38,213 nt of DNA, taken from positions 11,788 through 50,000 of the forward strand of contig NZ_JADWYX010000066.1 in assembly GCF_016786355.1 (NCBI RefSeq), given 5' to 3'. The translations under genes and the position numbers were made by a program. The notes under the pieces were generated by a model. The model was not told the DNA's origin. It worked only from the letters and a program-made list of their open reading frames with translations, and did no database searches. Numbering within the stretch: position 1 is the stretch's first letter; each line of letters opens with the position of its first letter. Positions 15,965 through 24,412 of this stretch are shown piece by piece. The stretch is from Frankia sp. AgB1.9. Lineage in GTDB: Bacteria; Actinomycetota; Actinomycetes; Frankiales; Frankiaceae.

Positions 15965-16768
15965 TCAGGCGGGTCGTCGGCCCCAGGCGATGGCTGTCGC
16001 GAAGGCGAGGTCGAAGAACGCCGGATCCGCGAGGAGCTCCAACGCCTCGTCGAGGGTGGCGTCCGAGGCGAGGTCGAGCTCACGGATGCGCGCACGCAGC
16101 CGGGTCAGGGTCAGCGTCCAGCACAGCGCCGAGGCGTTGGCGCCGCCGGTGGTCGGGAGATGAACGGTCGTCCCGACGTCGACGAGGTCCCGGTCGACCA
16201 GCGGGCCGGGGAAGCGGCGTGCCCACGTGGAGTCGGTGCCGATCGTCTCCGCGAGCACCCGGTCGATGGCGCGCATGGCCTTGCCGAACTGGGGGTGCGG
16301 TGACGAGTCGAGCGGGAAACCGGCGATCGACTCGATCACGATCAGGCCGCCTGGCCTGAGCCAGCTCGTCAGGCGGTCCAGGACCTCTTCCCGCTCGGGG
16401 AGGTGCTCCAGGACGAAACGTGCGTGAATGAGGTCGAACGGCGCCGCGTCCGGCACCGGATCGCGGGTGATGTCGTGCCGCAGGACCGTCAGATGCCCGG
16501 CCGCCAGGTCAGCCAGCTGGTCGGTGTCGACATCGGTCGCGACGACCTGCCCGGTGGCGGCCACCCTCTCGGCGAGCCAGACCGCGATCGACCCGCTCCC
16601 GGCGCCAACCTCCAGGCAGCGCCAGCCTGCGGCGACATCCAGCTCGTCGAGGACGCGAACGGTCGTCGGGTCGCAGACCGCGGCCATGGCGCCAAGCCGG
16701 GCCCGCTCCGCCGCTTCCGGACCACCGAGCACATCGTCCGCGTACCGGAGCCTCCGCTGGTTGGGCAC
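15965..16768 (-). CDS. Class I SAM-dependent methyltransferase
   Basis: A 267-aa protein starting at GTG 16768. Motif I is CLEVGAGSGSIAVWLAE, motif II ends ATDVD, motif III is RHDITRDP, and post-motif DLIHARFVLEHLPE completes the SAM-binding core of the UbiE/Methyltransf_25 type. The N-terminal segment (RRLRYADDVLGGPEAAERARLGAM) and a helical insert after the core (HPQFGKAMRAIDRVL) are often seen in small-molecule methyltransferases. The substrate is unknown. It is divergent from the next methyltransferase gene with a 97-bp shared promoter region and convergent with the GGDEF gene. Confidence 0.87.
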   Translation of the reverse strand: MPNQRRLRYADDVLGGPEAAERARLGAMAAVCDPTTVRVLDELDVAAGWRCLEVGAGSGSIAVWLAERVAATGQVVATDVDTDQLADLAAGHLTVLRHDITRDPVPDAAPFDLIHARFVLEHLPEREEVLDRLTSWLRPGGLIVIESIAGFPLDSSPHPQFGKAMRAIDRVLAETIGTDSTWARRFPGPLVDRDLVDVGTTVHLPTTGGANASALCWTLTLTRLRARIRELDLASDATLDEALELLADPAFFDLAFATAIAWGRRPA

Positions 16769-16865
16769 CGTTCAGACCCTAACCTGCCAAGATCACCCTT
16801 ATCGCCGCGGCCTGTGCCGCCGCGGCGGACCCTCGCCTCCGCACCCTTCGGATGGAGTCGCGCTG

Positions 16866-17708
16866 ATGACAGCACCCAGGTCCCGCCCCGCGGACAACAG
16901 CTGGGTACAGGGCGCTGTCGACCACGCCCTCGCATCCGGCTACCAGGCGCACACCGCGACGCTGCGGGGCGTCGTCCGCCAGCGCCTCGTCACGCGCGCG
17001 CTGCTCGCGCACCTCCCGACCCCGCCGGGACGCATCCTCGATGTCGGCGGCGGGGAGGGCACCCAGGGCCGCACGCTCGCCCGGCTCGGCTATGAGGTCA
17101 CGATCTGCGACCCGGACCCGGCGATGCTGCGCCGAGCCGAGGAGCAGCTGTCCGACGCCGACGCGGCCGTCCGCGACCGGATCACCCTGGTCCGCGGCGA
17201 CGGCCACGACGCCGGCTCTCTCGTGGGCGGCGGCTGGGATGGCGTCCTGTGCCACGGCGTGCTTATGTACCTACCCGACCCGGCCGCGCTACTGCACGTC
17301 CTGGCCGAGGTGACCGCGGCCGGCGGGGTGATCTCGGTCGTCGGGAAGAACGCGTCCGCGCTGGCGCTGCGCGCTGGGCTCCAGGGCCGCTGGCACGACA
17401 CCCTCAGCCTCCTCGACGAGGAACCACACACCGCCGCTCCCACGGTCGCCGAGATCGGGAACCTCGGCGTACCCAGCCGAGCGGACGACCCCCGTCAGAT
17501 TCAGGACCTCCTAGTCGCCGCAGGAGCCGAGCCTCGCGCCTGGTACGGCATCCGAGTGCTCACCGACCATCTCGGCGACACCCCACCCGGACCCGACCTC
17601 GACACCGTGTTGGAAGCGGAATGGCGCGCCGGGGAACGTGACCCCTACCGGCAGGTCGCCCGCCTCTACCACCTCATCCACCAGCGCCGCCCTTTGGATC
17701 CGTGGTGA
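16866..17708 (+). CDS. Class I SAM-dependent methyltransferase (CmoM/SmtA-like)
   Basis: A 280-aa protein with ATG 16866. The SAM core is visible: RILDVGGGEGTQGRTLARLG (about residue 57), TICDPDPAMLRRAEE, VRGDGHDAG, and DGVLCHGVLMYLPDP. The C-terminus includes YGIRVLTDHL, a pattern shared with the CmoM/SmtA group, which methylates carboxymethoxyuridine in tRNA in gamma-proteobacteria. In actinobacteria the substrate of such proteins is not settled, so only the general class is firm. It is unrelated in detail to the divergent methyltransferase beside it. Confidence 0.86.
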   Translation: MTAPRSRPADNSWVQGAVDHALASGYQAHTATLRGVVRQRLVTRALLAHLPTPPGRILDVGGGEGTQGRTLARLGYEVTICDPDPAMLRRAEEQLSDADAAVRDRITLVRGDGHDAGSLVGGGWDGVLCHGVLMYLPDPAALLHVLAEVTAAGGVISVVGKNASALALRAGLQGRWHDTLSLLDEEPHTAAPTVAEIGNLGVPSRADDPRQIQDLLVAAGAEPRAWYGIRVLTDHLGDTPPGPDLDTVLEAEWRAGERDPYRQVARLYHLIHQRRPLDPW

Positions 17709-17808
17709 GCCGGGCGTCCTGGTATCGACCGACATCACGGCGGCGCTCGGAGACCTCCTCAGCGCCCATGGCCGGGCCCCTGGCAAGGCTCGCCCGTTTC
17801 GGCGTCCC

Positions 17809-17886
17809 CTTGATCGCCGTTTCGGCCCTCCGGTGGTCGTTACCGGCGCTGTTTCGTAGCCACCAGAGGGCGAAACAGCGATCAAG
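17809..17886. repeat. Dispersed palindromic element, copy B
   Basis: CTTGATCGCCGTTTCGGCCC begins the left arm; the reverse complement of the right arm begins CTTGATCGCTGTTTCGCCC. This is the best-paired copy. The gap 17709-18141 holds only this element and copy C; no gene is seen. Confidence 0.85.
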
Positions 17887-17984
17887 GTGACGGGCAGACG
17901 TCGGCGGTCGCGGCACTGGGCATCCCGGTGATCGTGAGGTCGACCCGCGGCGTCCAGTCCCTGGATTGGGGCCACCGCACCGAT

Positions 17985-18064
17985 CATGATTGCCGCTTGG
18001 GCACTGGGGTGGTTGCGAAAACGCGCCCGTCGCGACCATTCCAGGGCCAAAGCCGCGACCAAGG
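17985..18064. repeat. Dispersed palindromic element, copy C (diverged)
   Basis: CATGATTGCCGCTTGGGC and, on the other arm read in reverse, CTTGGTCGCGGCTTTGGCCC follow the family pattern, with more mismatches. It lies about 100 bp from copy B in the same gap. Confidence 0.65.
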
Positions 18065-18141
18065 TCACGCGCAGCCAGGCGCTGCTGCGGCCGCACGGGT
18101 CACGCACCGCCTTCCGCGAAGCGGTTGGCCAGCCCCGGCCA

Positions 18142-19941
18142 TCAAGCGGGAGCGCGGAATGGCGCCTCCATCACCGGGAAGGCGGACTTGAAGCCGAGCA
18201 CACCGTGCTTGACCTCGATCGGTCCCTCCCAGATGTGGGGGTCGTAGCCACCAGCCCCGCCAGGGGGAAACACCGGCGGCGGGCGCTCGCCCCGGTAGCA
18301 GTGCCAGAGAATCCGGCCGTCCGGGGTGAAGCCATAGAACACTCCGTCGGGTCCGGCCACGACCTCCTGGAAGCCGCTCCAGCCGGTGCCGATCGGGATC
18401 TGCGGTCCCCAGTCAGATGTGCCTGTGGAGTACCCCCTGTGCTCGTGGCGGGTGAGGACTCCGTCGGTGCCAATGGTGAAGATGATGCCGTGCCCCGCGG
18501 CGAGGACCTTCGCGAACGACTGCCAGCCCGTGCCAACCGGGACGGGACCCGACCAGGTCGTGGCATCACCGCCGTTCGCGGCCCCATTGTGCTTGTGCCA
18601 GACCAGGGTGCCGTCGGGCTGGATGCCGTAGACGACATACTCGCCCCCCGAGAAGATTTCCCTGAAGCCGTTCCAGCCGCTGCCGACCGTCCGTGGCCCC
18701 CGCCAGGTCGGCGAGCCATCGCGGTACCCGTCGTGGCCATACCAGAGCAACGTGCCGTCGGGCTGGACGCCGTACACGGCTCCCTCGCCGCTGCAAAAGG
18801 CCTTGGTGAAGCGGTGCCAGCCGTCGCTCACTCGTGTCGGGCCCGCCCAGTCGGTCGAACCGCCGGGTTGGCTCGACGAGAAGTTGCGGTACCAATACAG
18901 GTCGCCGTTCTGGCCGATGATGTAGAAGATGGCCGGCGGATAGACCTTGGTGTCGGGAAACGGGGCGATGATCGGCTCGCGCACCGAGCCCGTCTTGGCC
19001 ACCCGGTCGAGCGTCGTCGCCATCTCGTTGAGGATGTCCACCCCCGCATCCGTCTCCATCTGGATCTCGGTCTTCGGGGGGCCAAGCGATGCGGCGTCGA
19101 CGGTGCAGAGCACGTGGTCGCTGTCGGTGATTATCTCGAAATGATCCGCCAGCGTCCTACGGCCCGTCATCCAGTCACGCACCTCGAAGGCCCACCGACA
19201 GCTCCGGTTCTCCGGTTGCCGGTTGAGCCCGATCACCCAGGCTCTGATCCGCCACTTGATGTGCTCGGTGATCGAGATGGGGGCCGAGGCGTCTCCGACG
19301 GCGTACTTGTCGAACTCGGGCCGCACCGAGACGGCCTGGAGGTGGCGGAGGATCCTGGGCGCGTCGTCGTCCAGCCGGTGCCGCTGGTTCGCGTCAACGG
19401 CCACCTGCCGGGCGGCGAGCCAGCTCAGCAGCCCAAGCAGGTAGACCGCCAGGGTCGGAGCGTTCTTGAACCGGTGTGGCTCGAGCGCCTTGAGCCCATC
19501 CTTCTGCACCACGTCCGTCCAGCGCCAGAGGTCGAGATCAGCCCGGAGGAACGAGTCGATGACGACGCCGAGCTCGTTGGCCACGTCCACGGCCTTGTTC
19601 ACGTCGCCCGGCGAGTCGCCGAGAAGGAGCCTGAGCCGTTTGATGTCGTCGAGGTGGTCATCGACGCGCGCCTGGACGTTCCGGTTGCTCTCGATCGCCA
19701 CGGTCTCGATCAGCTCGTCGAGCCGCTCGTTCAGCTTGACCATCTCTGCCTTCAGCGAGTCGACCTCCTGTTTGAGGAGCGCGACGGCGTCGACCGTGGA
19801 GCCACTGTTCAAGAAGGCGACCACGGTGGACACGTAGCCGATCACACCGGCGATGGTCGGGACGCCGGCGAAGGCCAGACCCCCCAGCGAGACCAGCATC
19901 TTGATGCCGCCCTCGGCGAATTTCACCTCGTCGTCGTCCAT
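18142..19941 (-). CDS. Helical membrane-active domain fused to a tachylectin-like beta-propeller
   Basis: A 599-aa protein. ATG 19941 has GAAGGGG 8 nt upstream; a GTG at 19959 is in frame. Residues about 10-45 are hydrophobic (GGLAFAGVPTIAGVIGYVSTVV), followed by a coiled coil (LLKQEVDSLKAEMVKLNERLDE, about 50-85) and a long helical region. From about residue 335 to the end, five blades of about 49 residues repeat the pattern VYGVQPDGTLLWYGHDG, WRGPRTVGSGW, FREIFSGG. This is the tachylectin-2/tectonin-like sugar-binding propeller. A hydrophobic helical half joined to a lectin suggests an alpha-helical pore-forming toxin aimed by sugar binding; that is inference. There is no clear signal peptide. 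It is the last gene of the minus-strand cassette, 18 bp after the aegerolysin-like gene. Confidence 0.75.
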   Translation of the reverse strand: MDDDEVKFAEGGIKMLVSLGGLAFAGVPTIAGVIGYVSTVVAFLNSGSTVDAVALLKQEVDSLKAEMVKLNERLDELIETVAIESNRNVQARVDDHLDDIKRLRLLLGDSPGDVNKAVDVANELGVVIDSFLRADLDLWRWTDVVQKDGLKALEPHRFKNAPTLAVYLLGLLSWLAARQVAVDANQRHRLDDDAPRILRHLQAVSVRPEFDKYAVGDASAPISITEHIKWRIRAWVIGLNRQPENRSCRWAFEVRDWMTGRRTLADHFEIITDSDHVLCTVDAASLGPPKTEIQMETDAGVDILNEMATTLDRVAKTGSVREPIIAPFPDTKVYPPAIFYIIGQNGDLYWYRNFSSSQPGGSTDWAGPTRVSDGWHRFTKAFCSGEGAVYGVQPDGTLLWYGHDGYRDGSPTWRGPRTVGSGWNGFREIFSGGEYVVYGIQPDGTLVWHKHNGAANGGDATTWSGPVPVGTGWQSFAKVLAAGHGIIFTIGTDGVLTRHEHRGYSTGTSDWGPQIPIGTGWSGFQEVVAGPDGVFYGFTPDGRILWHCYRGERPPPVFPPGGAGGYDPHIWEGPIEVKHGVLGFKSAFPVMEAPFRAPA

Positions 19942-19959
19942 GCCGACGACCCCTTCCAC

Positions 19960-21468
19960 TCAGGCGTTCAGGAGTTTCCCGAAATCTGTGACCTCCGTGC
20001 CGTAGCGCGCGTTCCAGCCCTGTAGGACTGCCGCCTTCAGAATGTCAGGGTTCACCTCCGCGGCTTTACGCGGAGAGGTAGCGCCGGGGGTGTGCTCGTA
20101 GTTCCACACGATGACGTCGAGGTATACCGGGGCCTTGAGTGACCAACCCTGGAGCAGCAGCGCCTGGGCGACAGCCGGGTAGGGCGTGAAAAGCGGATTG
20201 GCGAGCCAGTCGCGTAGCTCGGCCTCGGCGACGCTGAAGTCCACCCCCATTGTGGCCAGCGCGGCGACGACGTCGGCGGGAGGTGTCTCGCCAGGAGCAG
20301 GCGCCATCGGATTTCCTTCCGGCGGTGTGTGCGGGGTGTAGCCGTTCGTGCGGAAGATGCAGAAGATCCGCGGCTCGCTGGCGCGGTAGGGGCCCAACCG
20401 CTGGACGTGAACCTCGCCTGCCGTGTCGGTGATGTCGAACTGGAGGCTCAGATCGTCGTGGCGCGGGTAGTTGTTGTCGTACACCCACAACTGAACGACC
20501 TGGCCGCTCTGTTGATACGCATAGGCAAGCACCTGGTGGTTCTTCCCGACGTCGAGCGAGTCGGTCTGGATCAGGCCGATCGGGGACAGCCTTCCCGCGT
20601 CGATGTCGTCACGGATACGCGGCCACTCGTCCCGATAAGTGATCCAGGATCGGCCACGGGTCAGTCCGGCGACCTGCTGCAGGAACCCTTCATCGCCGTT
20701 TGGGTAGTGGGGCGAGGAGTACCCCAGCCACCGGTGCCCAGAGCCGGTGACATCGAAGCTGTCGAACAGGCGGCCCCTGATGAATTGGAAAAGCGGGTCC
20801 GCCTCGGAGGCGGGCGCCGTCGTCGCGGAGGGCGGGAGCTTGCCGGCGGCGAAGTAGTCCATCGCGCCGAACGTCATGCCGCCGCACATTCCCGCGTCGG
20901 CCTTCGTGATGGGAAGCCAGTTGTCATCCACTCGCGCGATGCCGAGGGCGGCGGCGGCATCGCCGCCGAGGGCGTCGAGGAGCCGGTTCCAGAGGAAACC
21001 GAGAGTCATCGCGGGAAGGTTAGGGTCCCAATGGTTCGCGAACTGGAAGCCGTTGACCGACGGCGTGAATCCTGGCACCTGGCGACGCGCGCTGTCACGG
21101 AGACGAATGACGAGGCGTGCCTCGTGTCCCTGGCCGCCGCTGTACGACGCCTCGTAACCAGGTGGTGCCCATACGTGGAAGGTGTTTCCATACGGGGACT
21201 CGGCCAGGGGGCTGTCCCAATGCACGTACAGCTGCTTCCCTGGGTCGCCGTCGATGTTGTACCAGACCCTGCCCTCGGTCCCTGTCGTCGGAACGACGAA
21301 CAAATCGCCCTCGGCCCGCCACTCCGCGGTTGTTCCGGGAGCGATGGTCGCGGCCCGCGAGGGGTACCACGGATCGGTCCACTCTCCCCAGTCCAGCTTG
21401 TCGCTGGCCCAGGCGAGTGGTACGTGCGACTCATTGTGAATTTCGACGGCCATGCGTATCCGTGACAC
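19960..21468 (-). CDS. Aegerolysin-like domain fused to a papain-fold-like cysteine peptidase domain
   Basis: A 502-aa protein. GTG 21468 lies about 9 nt after GAGGGA; ATG 21453 is an alternative. Residues about 6-125 follow the aegerolysin pattern: an N-terminal strand VEIHNES, TIAPGTTAEW, TGTEGRVWYNIDG, then LYVHWDSP, YGNTFHVW and YEASYSGGQG. Aegerolysins bind membrane lipids and can form pores with partners. The middle has a possible Cys-His-Asp set: Cys in AGMCGGMTFGAMDYF, His in GKNHQVLAY, Asp in WVYDNNYP, in the order used by papain/C39-like peptidases. The last 100 residues are helical and unassigned. No signal peptide is seen. It is probably co-transcribed with the propeller protein. 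Enzyme activity is inferred from motif order only. Confidence 0.68.
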   Translation of the reverse strand: MSRIRMAVEIHNESHVPLAWASDKLDWGEWTDPWYPSRAATIAPGTTAEWRAEGDLFVVPTTGTEGRVWYNIDGDPGKQLYVHWDSPLAESPYGNTFHVWAPPGYEASYSGGQGHEARLVIRLRDSARRQVPGFTPSVNGFQFANHWDPNLPAMTLGFLWNRLLDALGGDAAAALGIARVDDNWLPITKADAGMCGGMTFGAMDYFAAGKLPPSATTAPASEADPLFQFIRGRLFDSFDVTGSGHRWLGYSSPHYPNGDEGFLQQVAGLTRGRSWITYRDEWPRIRDDIDAGRLSPIGLIQTDSLDVGKNHQVLAYAYQQSGQVVQLWVYDNNYPRHDDLSLQFDITDTAGEVHVQRLGPYRASEPRIFCIFRTNGYTPHTPPEGNPMAPAPGETPPADVVAALATMGVDFSVAEAELRDWLANPLFTPYPAVAQALLLQGWSLKAPVYLDVIVWNYEHTPGATSPRKAAEVNPDILKAAVLQGWNARYGTEVTDFGKLLNA

Positions 21469-21578
21469 CGCAATCGCTCCCTCGTTATCGTCAGTACTCC
21501 AACGTCTGATTGTTCTGCCTGTGAACGCAGGCTCTCGTGGACGCAGGCCTGGCTGGCCCCACGCCAGCTGTGACCGCC

Positions 21579-22007
21579 TCAGGGTGCGGGAGGTTTGGGC
21601 GTGGAAGCCGGAGCCGGCGTGGCCGGCGGTGGCTGAACCGAAGATGGCGACCCGGCCGGGCCTGCGGTGTCGGAGCCAGGCCCACGTGCCGTGAGCAACG
21701 GGTCCTTCTTCGCCGAGTCAGAGTTGTCGAATGCCTTTTTGAACTCATTGACGGTACTGAGGATCGAGGTGGCAATGAGCCCGAGGAAGATCTGGGTCGC
21801 GATGTCCATGTTGCCCAGACTCGAATCGCCGAAGCTGACATTGGACGCGAAATCGGTGCGCGCGGCGAGCATGATGGCGCCGACGCCCGCGACCCACGCG
21901 ATCGCCTGCGTCAGGACGCCGTTCCACTGGCGCGCGCGTATGTAGGTCAGGAAGTTCACGAAAGTGAAGACAAGCGTTCCGACGGCAGCCAGCGGTGCGA
22001 AGGACAT
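21579..22007 (-). CDS. Small three-helix membrane protein, holin-like
   Basis: A 142-aa protein. ATG 22007 follows GAAGGGGG. Three hydrophobic segments are visible, at about residues 3-23 (FAPLAAVGTLVFTFVNFLTYI), 30-50 and 67-88, ending in a charged segment and a Pro/Ala/Thr-rich tail (ATPAPASTPKPPAP). Size and topology resemble phage holins, which let endolysins reach the wall. Its location between lysozyme-type and toxin genes supports that reading, but there is no sequence signature that proves it; a generic small membrane protein is the alternative. It lies 110 bp before the aegerolysin-like gene. Confidence 0.6.
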   Translation of the reverse strand: MSFAPLAAVGTLVFTFVNFLTYIRARQWNGVLTQAIAWVAGVGAIMLAARTDFASNVSFGDSSLGNMDIATQIFLGLIATSILSTVNEFKKAFDNSDSAKKDPLLTARGPGSDTAGPAGSPSSVQPPPATPAPASTPKPPAP

Positions 22008-22131
22008 TGCTGCCCCCTTCTACTCCTCTGCTGTGCGCGACGTGGCTAAGAGCCGAGACGACCCTCCGGCCCGGATCCTCCTCGACGCCGGGCGGGCGCC
22101 CACGGAAAGACGGCCCGGAGGGCTACCTCTG

Positions 22132-24189
22132 TCACAGGACGAGCTGCCTGGGATGGGTGATCTCCCGGGTGGCCTCCGTGGTTTCCAACCGGTCGAGGGG
22201 ATCGGACGCGGTGAGGGCACCGAACGAGAGCCCGGTGAGTGACGCGATCCGCGCGAGTGGCACCTGATAGGTGCTGTACGCGCCGTACGAGAAGGCCGCG
22301 GGTGTGATCTCCAGGCCGCGTATCAAATCGGCCTGGCTGAGGAGGTAACCCGTGGCCGACAGCCCGCCGGCCGCGGTGACCATGACGGCGATCTTCCAGA
22401 ACTGGCGGGGCAGGAGTACACCTCGGTATGGCTGGTCGTCGTCTGAGAGGACGGGGCCAGCGAAAACGGTGACCTTGAAGTCCTGGTTGTCCGCATTTTC
22501 CAGGATGTAATCTTCCAGCCCCGCCCAGGTAGTCTGGTTCTCGTTGAAATCAGCGTGCTGAGGGGTGCAATTAGTGAAGTGAAAGGTATCGTCGTTGGCG
22601 AGTTTGGCCTGGGCGCGGGTGGCCCCCCAGGCGGGGTCGAGACGGCGGACAAGGTGGCCGCGGTCGAGCGGGTTGTCGCGGTAGACCTGCTCGCCGGTCT
22701 GCTCGTCCTCCGGCACGCGGGGGTCGAAGGACCAGCGGTCGGGCTCGCGTTGCAATCGGGCAGCGGTCGCCCCGTCGATGTTGACGGCGGTGAAGAACGC
22801 CAGCCGCCGCTGCCGGTTCAGCACGACGCTGAAGTGGTGGTAAGGCAGCACATACGGCGGCTGCTGCCCAGTGGCGAGCTGGTTGACGGCCGCCAGCGGC
22901 ACCTGGTCCGGATGCAGGGTGGGCAGCGCTACCCGGTGGCCGCTGCCCAGGAAGTCCTCGTCGTAGCCGACGCGGTTGGTGTAGTCCGGGTCGATCCGGA
23001 CCGCCTCCTCCTCGGCGGCGGGAGGCAGACCCGGGCCGGCGAGGCCGCCGTGCAGGCGGATGTCGAACGACGGCACGGTAAGCGTCACGGACTGTTGGAT
23101 CCTGGCGGCCTCGTGCGCGGGCGCCTGCACGGTGACCGGGCCGGCCGGCGCGGCGGCCGGGACTATGACGTGCGCGGCGGCAGCGGGGCGGACCCGGTCG
23201 TAGAGGAGGCGGTCCACGAGCGCCTGCCGCGCTGTGGGGAAGGTCTGGTCGCGCAGGAAGGCGAGCAGCCTGCTGACCCGGATTCCCTCGTTCAGGATGC
23301 CGCCGAGTTCGCCGTGCTCCGGAGCCGGCACCGCGGCGTGGTGCAGCGCGACGATCTCCCACTGGTCGTTGAAGACCGGGGATCCCGAGGACCCGGGCTC
23401 CGTGTCGGTCTCGTAGTGCATGAACAGATCCAGCACGTCCACGATGCGGTTCTCCCGCAGCGCGACCTGCTTCTTCCCGCCGCCGGGGTGCTGGATGATC
23501 GTCACGAAGTCCCCGACGATCGCCTTGCCCTCCGCGGCGACCAACAGGTTGAATCCGAACTGGCTTAGCTGCGCCGGTTCCGCCTTCACCGCCACGAGCG
23601 CGAAGTCCATCGCCTCGTCGGCGAGGAAGAACCGGTCCGGGTCCAGGGCGAACTCCGCCAGCGGCAGCGGCTGGCCGTCGGGACCGTCCTGGTAGTCGAA
23701 CTCGACGCTGCTGGACGCGGCCACCCGGGTGTCGGAGAGAACATGATGGTTCGTCAGGAGCAGCTCTGGGGAGACCAGGCTGCCGGTGCCGTAGCCGGCC
23801 GTCCGGCCCCGGTCGTCACGGATCACGATCCGGCCGACCGCTCGCGCGGCCGCGACACCGTCCTCCAGATAGCCGACATCGAGCAGGTCGTTCGTCTGAA
23901 TGATCCGTTCCAGAACGGCGCCCGCCTCCGCGGTGGCGGCTGGTTCCTCGGCGCCGACCGCGGCCGGGCTGACGGACCGCGCGTCCGGGTTGTGCCGGGC
24001 CAGTCGCGCGATGCGGGCCGCGATCCGGGCGGGATCGTCGGCGCGCGCGATTCCGCCAGGCTCCCGCAGCACGGAGATATTCCCCCTGCGTGGGTCCAGC
24101 CTGGACACGGCCCGTGCCGCCAGCGCTTCCTGCTGCTCGTTCGCGAGCGCCGCGCCCCGTTCAGTTCGGGCACTGTCTACCGAAACCAT
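22132..24189 (-). CDS. Trypsin-like serine protease fused to a DNA/RNA non-specific endonuclease
   Basis: A 685-aa protein. ATG 24189 has GGAGG 5 nt upstream; an open frame continues further but lacks a start signal. The protease half shows a complete triad: His in LLLTNHHVL (about residue 148), Asp in EAMDFALVAV (about 195), Ser in EPGSSGSPVF (about 266). A linker of about 130 residues, Ala/Pro-rich, leads to the nuclease, with DRGHLVRRLDP (about residue 511, catalytic His) and NENQTTWAGLEDYI (metal-binding Asn) as in NucA/EndoG-type enzymes. The protein could cut protein partners and nucleic acid, or the protease could release the nuclease. There is no signal peptide. It lies between the muramidase gene and the holin-like gene. 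Confidence 0.88.
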   Translation of the reverse strand: MVSVDSARTERGAALANEQQEALAARAVSRLDPRRGNISVLREPGGIARADDPARIAARIARLARHNPDARSVSPAAVGAEEPAATAEAGAVLERIIQTNDLLDVGYLEDGVAAARAVGRIVIRDDRGRTAGYGTGSLVSPELLLTNHHVLSDTRVAASSSVEFDYQDGPDGQPLPLAEFALDPDRFFLADEAMDFALVAVKAEPAQLSQFGFNLLVAAEGKAIVGDFVTIIQHPGGGKKQVALRENRIVDVLDLFMHYETDTEPGSSGSPVFNDQWEIVALHHAAVPAPEHGELGGILNEGIRVSRLLAFLRDQTFPTARQALVDRLLYDRVRPAAAAHVIVPAAAPAGPVTVQAPAHEAARIQQSVTLTVPSFDIRLHGGLAGPGLPPAAEEEAVRIDPDYTNRVGYDEDFLGSGHRVALPTLHPDQVPLAAVNQLATGQQPPYVLPYHHFSVVLNRQRRLAFFTAVNIDGATAARLQREPDRWSFDPRVPEDEQTGEQVYRDNPLDRGHLVRRLDPAWGATRAQAKLANDDTFHFTNCTPQHADFNENQTTWAGLEDYILENADNQDFKVTVFAGPVLSDDDQPYRGVLLPRQFWKIAVMVTAAGGLSATGYLLSQADLIRGLEITPAAFSYGAYSTYQVPLARIASLTGLSFGALTASDPLDRLETTEATREITHPRQLVL

Positions 24190-24412
24190 CCGGACCTCCA
24201 CGATTCCCCGTGTTCTACGGCCTGAACTCCGGCGCCGACGCTCTGAACACATTCCCGCCACCGGGCCGGCCGACTCCCCGCGCCGGCGACAGCTGCGGCC
24301 AGGAAAAGCGATCAACATCGGCGAGCGCCTGGCGCCGGCAGGCCCGCGGGGGGCCGCCGCCCCCCAACACGCTTGCGCGTCGAGAGCGGGCGTCTCTGAC
24401 CGGTGGGTCGCG

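Noticed and set aside
17986..20025. 679-codon plus-strand frame opposite the propeller gene
   Set aside because: No domain pattern; the minus strand shows five clear tachylectin-like blades.
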